12,004 nt of DNA from assembly GCA_903821255.1 (NCBI GenBank), contig CAIJKT010000171.1, positions 1-12,004 of the forward strand. The letters run 5' to 3'. Source of the stretch: an uncultured Lentisphaeria bacterium (GTDB taxonomy: Bacteria; Verrucomicrobiota; Lentisphaeria; Victivallales; Victivallaceae). Below the pieces are notes generated by a model, which did no database searches, was not told the origin of the DNA, and saw only the letters and a program-made list of their open reading frames with translations. Position numbers and translations under genes: made by a program. Below, in pieces: positions 5,236 through 12,004 of this stretch. Positions within the stretch are counted from its first letter, which is position 1, and the number at the start of each line of letters is the position of its first letter.

Positions 5236-7293
5236 AAACTCCAGCAGAAAATAGCAGGTATTTTCATCAATATCAATTTCTATTTTTCCGTTACCGGCAG
5301 TAAGTGATTTTTGAATTCCATTCAGCGGGGCATGATATTGCGCTTTCTTGAAATCCTTCTTAAGTTCCAGCGAAATTCTGGATGAAACAGTTTTATTTCT
5401 GCCAATGGAATTTATTAAATTGTTCCCTGAGTTATTTATACGTTTTTTTTCCAGTTCCTCCATGCAGCCAACAGCGAGTTTGTCAGCCAGCGCATGAACA
5501 AATGATTTATTTGCTTTTTTAAAGATGCGGAAGTGCCACCCGCTGTTTGCAGGCGGGAATATAAAGCTTTCAGATATGAAGTTGCGAACATATTCAGCAA
5601 TTGCCAGTTCTTTAAAATCCATCTGCATTCGGCCGGGAGTCCATAAAAGCCTGCCTTTGCCGCTACTTATCACGAGCCATTCCGCAGATGCAAGATTGCG
5701 CTGCTGATAAACTCCGGAACAAAGCGGAACGGCCTGCGCCTGTTTGCTCCAGGGCGGGAACGCGGCGATTCGTTCCGGCTCAACGGTTTTGCTGATAATT
5801 CCAAATTGCTCCAGCCACGGTTTGAGAACACCATTTGCCCGCCGGTCATAATATCCGACAGGGCCGCTGGCAATAACAATACCGCCATTGGCGAGATAAT
5901 TATTCAAGGCAGTATATTCTTCCGCGGCTAGACAAATCGCGCTGCTGATAATGAGGACTTTATATTCTGGAAAGACCGGTATTGCTGTCACTACATCAAA
6001 CGTGATATTGTTGTTCAGCAGTTCAAAACATGTTTTGCTGTAATCCGCTGTATAATCTTTTTCCGTCATGCCGTAAAAGTCCCGCGACCATCTGGAGAAA
6101 AATACTGCGACATCAGCATCCGTATCCGCGTCAAATAATCCGGGATTGTTTTTCTCCCAGTTAAATCCGTTCCCGGAAAGTTCTGTATCGTCTTTCAGGG
6201 AAAGCATTTCAGAGTCACGCAAGCCCAGGCGCCCCTTCAGAGAGCTGAACCATGTGCCGGAGCCGAGAAACTTGTTGAACGCCCAGATAAAATCAGCGGC
6301 AGTTTCACTGAAACCATAGCCCAGGCCCAGACACGGAGCGCTGTTTTCACGCCCGATGCCGACATGCAGCATCTGCGCCGGGAAATTGCCCTGCCAGCTT
6401 CCGTCCAGCGCTGGGGTATTGCCGCACATTTCAAGCATAATATGATTGCATGGTTTAATGAATTCCTGATAGGTCATGCCGTAACCCGGAAGATGGGAGC
6501 CGACGCTGTCCGAACAGCAGGTCATTAATGGAAAATCTTTACCGGTAACCGTCTGTACGCCTTCAAGAAATTCCCGCGTTGTGCTGAAACGCATTTCGAT
6601 CCAGTCTTTAAACGCTTCATGCTGATAATTCCCCCAGAATGCCGTATCGCTGACAGGCGGAACTTCATGCCCGTACTTGTCCATAAACTTTTTTCTGCAA
6701 TGTTCGCAGCCGCAACTGGTCCAGCCTGAATAAAAAATGCCGTCGTCGCTCATCAGCCCGTCAATGCCGGTCTCTGTCCGCAGCCGCTGCACGTATTCCT
6801 GATAAGCCTTCCGGAAATACGGATTATTCATGCAGAACTGTTCGGCGGTGTAGCGCTCCAGAAAAACCGGCTTGCCGGTAACAAGATCAATCATGCGCCA
6901 GTCATTAAGTTTCATTCCTTGATATGTCCATTCGTCGGCAATATCACGGCTCGGTGCAAATGGCAGATGATGGCGGTTGCGCAGCCGCATTGCCAGCGCC
7001 TCCTCCTGACTGGAATAGCGGTGGGTCAGGACTGAGGAGTGGTGATCAAAAAGCAGAATATCGCGCTGGTGAAGTTCATCTGCAACAAATTTTATCATGT
7101 CATGCAGATTCATCCACAGCGGCATGAAATCCCAGCGGAAGTGAGCGCCATAGATGACCGCCATATTGACCCCTGACGCTGATGCCTGATCTGCACGGTA
7201 TCTGAACTTGTCCGCAATATCTTCATTGGGCCAGCTCAGGTCTTCCCAGGTAATCCACCAGCTTGCCGCTCTGTAATTTTCATTCTTCTTCAA
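5230..7293 (-). CDS. Cytoplasmic GH42-like glycoside hydrolase with GATase-like domain
   Basis: A 687-residue protein with no signal peptide. The N-terminal part (about 5-350) reads as a TIM barrel: WWITWEDLSWP (11-21), strand GVNMAVIYGAHFRWD (41-55), ILLFDHHSS (79-87), then GIDGLMSDDG (176-185). A cysteine cluster follows with C194, C196 and C199 in the pattern CxxCxxxFxxxYG, as in GH42-type beta-galactosidases and related barrels, where cysteines bind zinc. Glu288 in IMLEMCG is a candidate catalytic acid. Residues about 392-485 (ADVAVFFSRW to GGIVIASGP) match the glutamine-amidotransferase-like fold that serves as trimerisation domain in GH42. The C-terminus is a small beta domain. The ATG at 7338 was rejected in favour of TTG at 7293, which has AAGGAG 7 bases upstream. 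The gene lies 116 bases after the exported-protein gene; that AT-rich gap may hold its own promoter (TTGAAG-17-TATTTT). Substrate unknown. Confidence 0.72.
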   Translation of the reverse strand: MKKNENYRAASWWITWEDLSWPNEDIADKFRYRADQASASGVNMAVIYGAHFRWDFMPLWMNLHDMIKFVADELHQRDILLFDHHSSVLTHRYSSQEEALAMRLRNRHHLPFAPSRDIADEWTYQGMKLNDWRMIDLVTGKPVFLERYTAEQFCMNNPYFRKAYQEYVQRLRTETGIDGLMSDDGIFYSGWTSCGCEHCRKKFMDKYGHEVPPVSDTAFWGNYQHEAFKDWIEMRFSTTREFLEGVQTVTGKDFPLMTCCSDSVGSHLPGYGMTYQEFIKPCNHIMLEMCGNTPALDGSWQGNFPAQMLHVGIGRENSAPCLGLGYGFSETAADFIWAFNKFLGSGTWFSSLKGRLGLRDSEMLSLKDDTELSGNGFNWEKNNPGLFDADTDADVAVFFSRWSRDFYGMTEKDYTADYSKTCFELLNNNITFDVVTAIPVFPEYKVLIISSAICLAAEEYTALNNYLANGGIVIASGPVGYYDRRANGVLKPWLEQFGIISKTVEPERIAAFPPWSKQAQAVPLCSGVYQQRNLASAEWLVISSGKGRLLWTPGRMQMDFKELAIAEYVRNFISESFIFPPANSGWHFRIFKKANKSFVHALADKLAVGCMEELEKKRINNSGNNLINSIGRNKTVSSRISLELKKDFKKAQYHAPLNGIQKSLTAGNGKIEIDIDENTCYFLLEFE

Positions 7294-7300
7294 TTCCCCA

Positions 7301-7306
7301 CTCCTT
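7301..7306 (-). promoter_or_regulatory. Shine-Dalgarno AAGGAG fixing a TTG start
   Basis: AAGGAG on the minus strand, 7 bases before TTG at 7293-7291. The alternative ATG at 7338 lies upstream of this site and would add 15 residues of unconvincing sequence, including the site itself as codons. Confidence 0.8.
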
Positions 7307-7409
7307 TTTTTAGTCAAAAACGTTGAAAAAAATAGCATTTGAAGTCGATTCCTTCAATAATAAATCAATAGAACTCCAAAAGAAAAAGCTGAATAATTAT
7401 TGCACCGCA

Positions 7410-10400
7410 TTATTTCAGTTCGACCGCAATTTCAGCAGACCATGATTGGCCCGGTTCCAGCCTGGCCGGTCGAAAGATGCCTTCCGTCGTGGGATTGCTG
7501 CCGCCGGTCCAGAAATATAGTCTTTCCAGGATTGCTTTAGGCCAGATTATATTGAACCGGGGCGTTTTCCGGTCGGCAACCGTAACGCAGCCGGAAATTC
7601 TATCCGCCGGAATATAGATGTTAGTGTCATTTGACGCCGCCGGAACCAGCGTTTCCGAGTCAGATATTTTGAATTCAACGGTTTTAAGATCCAGGACGGG
7701 GCGGTTATGAGACCAGAAAGTGATTGATCTGGCGCTTGAATTTTCATTGCGGATAGTAGTTTTATTTTTCACTGATTTCATGCCCGGCGCAAAAGTATAA
7801 TCTTTGCTGATGATCAGGCCCGCGAGCAATGGATGACATAACTTATGTTCAAAGCTGATTTCCAGGTTATTCCCGGAGACCTGCAACTTCTTCAACTGGT
7901 ATGGCAGGCGGCAGTCATTGGCCCAGCGGACAGACTCCGGCGTCCAGAAAAGATCGCGGAAAAAACCGTCCTGCCCTTCCTCCTTGTACATTACCAGATT
8001 GCGGGTTGTGGAATCAGTCAGCCTGCTGATTACCGCGCCGTCAGCGGGAAGTATTTCCGCAATGGATTCCCCGTTTTTTATGGTGATTTTTTCCGCAGTT
8101 TTTCCACTGGTTCCGGAAGCAATGCATTTCCAGGAATCTGTATCCAGAATGGACCATTGTCTGACGACGGCGGGAGTTGCTGGTTCAAGCGCGGTCGGCC
8201 GCCAGTTGGCGGAGTTGTCGTTTTCCGCCGCAGACAGAATGAAAAAACGGACGTCCCCCGGCGGCAGAGTAAAACTGATGTTGTTCAGATCGTTCGCCTT
8301 GAGTCTGCCCGAACCGGCTTTATTGGTGAAAAAACGCTTGGCGGAAGGTTCGGCAAGGCTGAATTCCCCTTCGCCGGACAGCAGGCTTAGCACGGCAGTT
8401 CTGGATTGCGCCGTGTCAAGGTTGAATAATGCGATCAAAGACTTTTCTTTAGATTTTTTGACTGTGCCGCGAAGCATGCCGCCCTGAGCCTTGAGTTGCA
8501 GCAGGAAACCGGCGTCTGTCCCGTTGAACAGATAGTCTTCAAACATGGCGATTTCGCGCATGGCCTGCCGCTGGGCCAGTATCTGGCGGCCGTCAAATAC
8601 ATAGAATCCCATAAAAAGACACACCTGACGGCAGCCATGGACGGCAACGGTGAGCAATTCGCTTCTGACGCATTCCGGCGTAGTGAGACTGTAAGGATAG
8701 GTCGTCTGGTTATGGCGTTCGTCGGAAGTTACTACCGGAATAACCGACCCCGGATAGAATGCCTTTATTGCGGCAAGACTGCTCCAGAACTGTTCCGGCT
8801 TGAAGTAAGCCATCGGCATGTAATAATCCACATATTCCGCGTAACTTTTAATATCGCCGCAAAGCCGCTTCAACTGGAGCAGATTTGTTTCATCGGGTTC
8901 AAAAGGCACTGCACCAATTACTAGTCCTGACTGGCAGTTATTCTCTTTACACCATTGTCCGTATTTTTTGATGATTTCCTTTAGTTGTCCGCTGCGGAAT
9001 TGCAGAAATTGTTCAGGGAATTTTGCCTCGATTGCCTCGCTGTTTTTTAACCCGGCTGTGCTTTTGCCGTAAATTTTTTCAAATGCCTGGCGGCATACCG
9101 GACAGTCGTGATAATAGTCGTCTTTCAATGCCGGTTCGAAATCCCATGCCAGCATTTTCTTATCGAATTTGCCGGAAAAATTCAAGCTGGATTTCATGAA
9201 TTTTTCATACTGCGGACTGCTGCTCATTCCGGTCAGGCAATGGTTCGGCACCTCAAACCAGAGAGTCCGGTTATTCGTCCATCCTCGTTTTTTCAGCAAA
9301 GCTTGTTTATCCGGATGCAGCGAATTACTGACGCTGTCGCCGGAAACGCCGGACCGTTTCATAACCTCCAGCCACTGGCTGAATGCATCGGCATCGTTCA
9401 GGAAGTTCAGCAGCGGAGAATACCAGGAGGAAACGGTAAAGTACCCGGGCAGCGCGGCATCCGGCGCGGGATCGGTCAGTCCCTGGATTTTTAAATTGCC
9501 GGACGAAAGCTTTTCATTGCCGCGCCATAGACTCCAGCTTAAATCCGACCGGACCATGTCCGCCGGAGTTTTGAATAATAACGCCTCGCCGGTGAACAAA
9601 TCTCCGGCGGAACGTGATACCGGCAGCACCGCCGGCTGAATTAACGGGATGTTATATTCGATGCGGCTTCCCTGAACATGTCTGGTAAACGGCGGAATTT
9701 GAATTTTATCTGGATTGGGGTAATAGAATGGCGCAGCATCCAATAACGGGAAGCAGGCGGGGGCGTCAATGCGCAGGACTATGCCTTGACGGTCCCCGTC
9801 AACAAACGCATATAGCAGCAACTGGCATGCTTCACCGCGGATGGCATAAATAGTTTTTTCGTCATTGACCGAACCGGGATAAAATTCGACTATTGTCTGC
9901 GGAGGCGCGATCTCTTCGAACGAGATATTATCGTACCAGATTTGTCCGGAGCCGTCCAGGCAGAACCGGACATTGATGCAATAGCTGCTGCTGTTTGCCG
10001 GCATCTGATATTCCAGCGTATATTTTGTCCAATCCGGCGCCGGAGTAATTTTGACGGTTTTTATGCCATCCATACCGTCAAACTTTTTTTCCGCGTTCAG
10101 TCTGGTGATTATGGCGCGGGCGGACGCCCCTGCTTTGGCCTCCGGATATAATGCGTAAAAAGTCAGCCGGTAACTTTTACCGCCTTGCGCCTGAATTGAG
10201 TCCGGCGTGAAATAACAGAAAGCGTTTTGGCCGTCAGGAATATCAATTTGGGCGCTCCGGGTCCCGTCCTGTGCTTTTTTTGTGCTGATGCTGTGAAGAC
10301 CGGCAACCCCGCCCACATCCCTGGCATTCCAGCCGGTCAGTATCCCGCATATGCCGGGTTTAGGTTTACCTTCTTCGAAACTTGGATTTTGCAGCAGATT

Positions 10401-10484
10401 CCGGGCAAAGCACGGGAGGCAGGCGCTGAGCAGGATGAGGGCGGCGATTACGTTTTTTCTGATTAACTTATTTGCAGTATTCAT
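7410..10484 (-). CDS. Exported multidomain glycan-binding/glycoside hydrolase-like protein
   Basis: A 1024-residue exported protein. Residues 1-27 are a signal sequence with two readings: signal peptidase I cleavage after CFA (27), or a lipobox LSAC (19-22) making it a lipoprotein. Residues about 29-192 look like a CBM4/9 carbohydrate-binding module, starting NLLQNPSFEEG and ending IWYDNISFEEI. Residues about 193-340 are a beta-rich linker domain. Residues about 345-660 resemble a TIM-barrel hydrolase, with LAWDFEP (445-451, Glu450 a candidate acid), CPVCRQAFEKIYG (461-473), YYMPMAYF (554-561) and PVVTSDERH (583-591). Residues about 780-1024 resemble a galactose-mutarotase-like beta-sandwich (DGAVISRLTDSTTRNLV at 815-831). 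Catalysis is not proven and no GH family can be assigned. ATG at 10484 has AGGA 6 bases before it; this site overlaps the TAG stop of the pseudopilin gene 8 bases upstream, so the two are probably translationally coupled. Confidence 0.8.
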   Translation of the reverse strand: MNTANKLIRKNVIAALILLSACLPCFARNLLQNPSFEEGKPKPGICGILTGWNARDVGGVAGLHSISTKKAQDGTRSAQIDIPDGQNAFCYFTPDSIQAQGGKSYRLTFYALYPEAKAGASARAIITRLNAEKKFDGMDGIKTVKITPAPDWTKYTLEYQMPANSSSYCINVRFCLDGSGQIWYDNISFEEIAPPQTIVEFYPGSVNDEKTIYAIRGEACQLLLYAFVDGDRQGIVLRIDAPACFPLLDAAPFYYPNPDKIQIPPFTRHVQGSRIEYNIPLIQPAVLPVSRSAGDLFTGEALLFKTPADMVRSDLSWSLWRGNEKLSSGNLKIQGLTDPAPDAALPGYFTVSSWYSPLLNFLNDADAFSQWLEVMKRSGVSGDSVSNSLHPDKQALLKKRGWTNNRTLWFEVPNHCLTGMSSSPQYEKFMKSSLNFSGKFDKKMLAWDFEPALKDDYYHDCPVCRQAFEKIYGKSTAGLKNSEAIEAKFPEQFLQFRSGQLKEIIKKYGQWCKENNCQSGLVIGAVPFEPDETNLLQLKRLCGDIKSYAEYVDYYMPMAYFKPEQFWSSLAAIKAFYPGSVIPVVTSDERHNQTTYPYSLTTPECVRSELLTVAVHGCRQVCLFMGFYVFDGRQILAQRQAMREIAMFEDYLFNGTDAGFLLQLKAQGGMLRGTVKKSKEKSLIALFNLDTAQSRTAVLSLLSGEGEFSLAEPSAKRFFTNKAGSGRLKANDLNNISFTLPPGDVRFFILSAAENDNSANWRPTALEPATPAVVRQWSILDTDSWKCIASGTSGKTAEKITIKNGESIAEILPADGAVISRLTDSTTRNLVMYKEEGQDGFFRDLFWTPESVRWANDCRLPYQLKKLQVSGNNLEISFEHKLCHPLLAGLIISKDYTFAPGMKSVKNKTTIRNENSSARSITFWSHNRPVLDLKTVEFKISDSETLVPAASNDTNIYIPADRISGCVTVADRKTPRFNIIWPKAILERLYFWTGGSNPTTEGIFRPARLEPGQSWSAEIAVELK

Positions 10485-10492
10485 TGCTGGTC

Positions 10493-11197
10493 CTACTTTG
10501 TTCCGTCTGAGTCAAGACAGTAATTTACGGCTGATCCACTATTTATGAGTCTCAAGTTTTCAAGACCGGCCCAGCTTACATGGCCGTCCAGAAATAATGC
10601 ATTGGCTTTTCTGTCATGGTGCATCCACGTAACTCGGTTAGCATCTTTATAGAGATAAACGTAAGAGAGCAATCCCATGGTGGGTATATAAACAGATTCT
10701 GTAAAATGCAGGAACATGGACGGACTTTGGCGGCTGTAGTTGAATTTAACATAATCCAATGGCAGATACCCGCTGCCGGCAGTGTATTTGGGGTCGTCCA
10801 GACGAATCCCGTAAACCGCGCCGCCCGGAATGTACTTCTCGATGGCGCCGGCACGGATTGTGACATCCGGACAAGTAAGCCGCGCCGGCAGATACCACAT
10901 TGAAAAGTACTTGCATTCGTTCTGGCTGATATAACGAGTCTGCCGCAGAAACGATCCCCAGTTTACGCCGGCGGGGGCTGAACTGAAATACCAGTCATTT
11001 TGTTCTGATGAATAATTGCAGACGGTAATTCCCAACTGTTTAAGATTATTGGCGCACTGAACAGTTCTAGCCTTGTTTCTGGCCTTATTCAGCGCCGGCA
11101 GCAGCATACTGGCCAAAATTGCTATGATCGCTATCACAACCAGCAATTCAATGAGTGTAAAAATCCCTTTGTTCTTAATCCTTTTCTGCGCATTCAT
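10493..11197 (-). CDS. Type II secretion-like pseudopilin with H-x9-DG C-terminal motif
   Basis: A 234-residue pilin-like protein. After a short basic leader ([12 protein letters not shown]) comes the class III signal FTLIELLVV (residues 13-21), with Glu17 at position +5 if cleavage is before Phe13, then a hydrophobic helix to about residue 36. Cleavage before Phe13 leaves Ile12 at -1 rather than the usual glycine; Gly11 is one position off. Near the C-terminus [12 protein letters not shown] (194-205) is an exact H-x9-DG motif, which defines the prepilin-processing-associated DUF1559-like class multiplied in Lentisphaerota, Planctomycetota and relatives. It should be an inner-membrane or cell-surface fibre subunit. 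Start ATG at 11197 has AAGGAG 6 bases upstream, 17 bases after the regulator's stop codon. Its place between a sugar-responsive regulator and an exported glycan-active protein suggests a role in surface display or export tied to that glycan. Confidence 0.93.
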   Translation of the reverse strand: MNAQKRIKNKGIFTLIELLVVIAIIAILASMLLPALNKARNKARTVQCANNLKQLGITVCNYSSEQNDWYFSSAPAGVNWGSFLRQTRYISQNECKYFSMWYLPARLTCPDVTIRAGAIEKYIPGGAVYGIRLDDPKYTAGSGYLPLDYVKFNYSRQSPSMFLHFTESVYIPTMGLLSYVYLYKDANRVTWMHHDRKANALFLDGHVSWAGLENLRLINSGSAVNYCLDSDGTK

Positions 11198-11203
11198 GAT
11201 TTT

Positions 11204-11209
11204 CTCCTT
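11204..11209 (-). promoter_or_regulatory. Shine-Dalgarno AAGGAG of the pseudopilin gene
   Basis: AAGGAG on the minus strand, 6 bases before the ATG at 11197. It lies in the 17-base gap after the regulator stop, supporting cotranscription with efficient reinitiation. Confidence 0.75.
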
Positions 11210-11214
11210 AACTG

Positions 11215-12004
11215 TTATTTATTGCCGGAGGCGGGATTTAATTCAAAGTCAATTAATTTATTCACAGCGTCCATTTCCGGATTTGCTTTAATCTGCTTGA
11301 AGAGAGACCATGCTTCGCGAGCCAGCAGATCATAACGGGCTAGGCAGACCGGATAGCGATTCTGCCCGGGTTTGTAATGGCAATAATCATCTTCTTCCAC
11401 AAAAAATATGTCATCAGGATATTTAATGCCTGCCCGGGCAAATTCTCTTTCAAAAATTTCCGCGCCCGGATGCCACAGAATCAATGCTTCCGGTATTTCC
11501 GGTAATTGGAGAAAGTATCCGGCATGTTCTTCCGCAAAGTGCATTCCCGGTTTCTCTGCGGGTAAATGAAAATAGTCTTCCCTGTAAATATTCTTTTCAG
11601 AGGTGATCTTCTTCCATGAATCCTTAATATAATCACTATGAGAGGACATTTGAATATATTTAAAATCTATTCCGATTTTGCGGTATCCTTTTGCGTAGAG
11701 ACTGTCCACGATCTGCCGTATTGCTTTCGCGCTGTCAAATTCAACCCAGTTGGCGCCGCACTCCGGCGGCAGACTGTTGGCAACTACAAACGGAACAGCA
11801 TATTTTTTCAGGCTGCATGCCAGCTTTTTATTAATCGCACTGTAAATAAAGATATATCCGTCCACCCAGTTTGATTTCCAGAAATTGATGTCGCCAAAAT
11901 CATTGATATTATGATAAGCATTCATGAAAAGCGGTTTATATCCGTCCTGCTCTATGGCATTCTTGAGTGGAGCCAGTAACGTGGCATTCCCAAAATCCAG
12001 TTTA
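11215..12004 (-). CDS. LacI-family-type transcriptional regulator, sensor domain (N-terminus outside window)
   Basis: The frame is open from the stop codon at 11217-11215 to the right edge, giving 262 visible residues; the internal ATG at 11925 is not the true start, because the residues before it ([20 protein letters not shown] and on) already fit the family. The pattern is that of the periplasmic-binding-protein-like sensor of LacI/GalR regulators: a first strand followed by [37 protein letters not shown], then [20 protein letters not shown] and [15 protein letters not shown]. This domain binds a sugar effector and controls DNA binding by an N-terminal helix-turn-helix, which is not visible; a GntR-type N-terminus is also possible. 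It is the first visible gene of the operon with pseudopilin, exported protein and probably the glycosidase, so autoregulation and control of those genes by a glycan-derived sugar is likely. Partial at the 5' end. Confidence 0.82.
   Translation of the reverse strand, partial: KLDFGNATLLAPLKNAIEQDGYKPLFMNAYHNINDFGDINFWKSNWVDGYIFIYSAINKKLACSLKKYAVPFVVANSLPPECGANWVEFDSAKAIRQIVDSLYAKGYRKIGIDFKYIQMSSHSDYIKDSWKKITSEKNIYREDYFHLPAEKPGMHFAEEHAGYFLQLPEIPEALILWHPGAEIFEREFARAGIKYPDDIFFVEEDDYCHYKPGQNRYPVCLARYDLLAREAWSLFKQIKANPEMDAVNKLIDFELNPASGNK

Noticed and set aside
7294..7338. ATG start of the glycosidase at 7338
   Set aside because: It has no ribosome-binding site, while AAGGAG with ideal spacing precedes the TTG at 7293.
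7339..7357. Short palindrome TTGAAG-7-CTTCAA upstream of the glycosidase as a LacI-type operator
   Set aside because: The centre is not symmetric and lacks the central CG expected of LacI operators, and the stem is only 6 AT-rich pairs.
7845..8487. Two long plus-strand frames of 181 and 189 codons
   Set aside because: They are overlapping antisense shadows of the exported-protein gene, which shows signal sequence and domain structure; neither resembles a known protein.
1..12004. Search for CRISPR arrays, tRNA, rRNA, insertion sequences and phage genes
   Set aside because: No regularly spaced repeats, tRNA-like cloverleaf, transposase or integrase motifs, or terminal inverted repeats were found by eye.

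Overview
The window looks like a carbohydrate-utilisation region from a Lentisphaerota-type bacterium (Victivallis/Lentisphaera-like) or a close PVC-superphylum relative. The main clue is a pseudopilin with the [25 protein letters not shown]-terminus split around residue 13-36 and a C-terminal H-x9-DG motif. It sits in an operon with a LacI-type sensor and glycan-active proteins, an arrangement I associate with that phylum. The taxon is an inference, since no rRNA or marker gene is present.

Layout. Positions 1-51 (minus) hold the first codons of a possible gene running off the left edge. Positions 178-2953 hold a minus-strand series in the order KDPG/KHG-aldolase-like protein (2321-2953), polytopic GT-C-like membrane protein (762-2267, TTG start), and a small GGQ-domain release-factor-like protein (178-690). 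The last of these may be transcribed as a leaderless mRNA from its own promoter. A 278-bp divergent promoter region (2954-3231) separates this series from two plus-strand genes: a Gfo/Idh/MocA oxidoreductase (3232-4548) and a concanavalin-like, YesU/DUF1961-resembling small protein (4579-5193). These converge, with only 36 bp between, on a second minus-strand series that reads from the right edge: LacI-family sensor domain (11215 to beyond 12004), H-x9-DG pseudopilin (10493-11197), 1024-residue exported protein with a CBM4/9-like module, TIM-barrel-like centre and mutarotase-like C-terminus (7410-10484), and a cytoplasmic GH42-like glycosidase (5230-7293, TTG start). No tRNA, rRNA, CRISPR array, transposase or integrase was seen.

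Working model (inference). A sugar-responsive regulator controls its own operon. The exported protein binds and perhaps processes a glycan at the cell surface. The cytoplasmic glycosidase, the oxidoreductase and the YesU-like protein handle the imported oligosaccharide or sugar acid, and the aldolase-like enzyme would act on a 2-keto-3-deoxy sugar acid. The polysaccharide cannot be named from this sequence.

The most striking observation is in the aldolase. The invariant Schiff-base lysine of KDPG aldolase (Lys133 in E. coli Eda) is glutamine here, and the threonine of the next strand's TGG motif (Thr161) is lysine. That is the same pair of changes as in the laboratory-evolved K133Q/T161K Eda with a relocated catalytic lysine. 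The phosphate-binding GGSW motif and Thr73 are also replaced. This may be a natural aldolase that has moved its catalytic lysine and changed its substrate.
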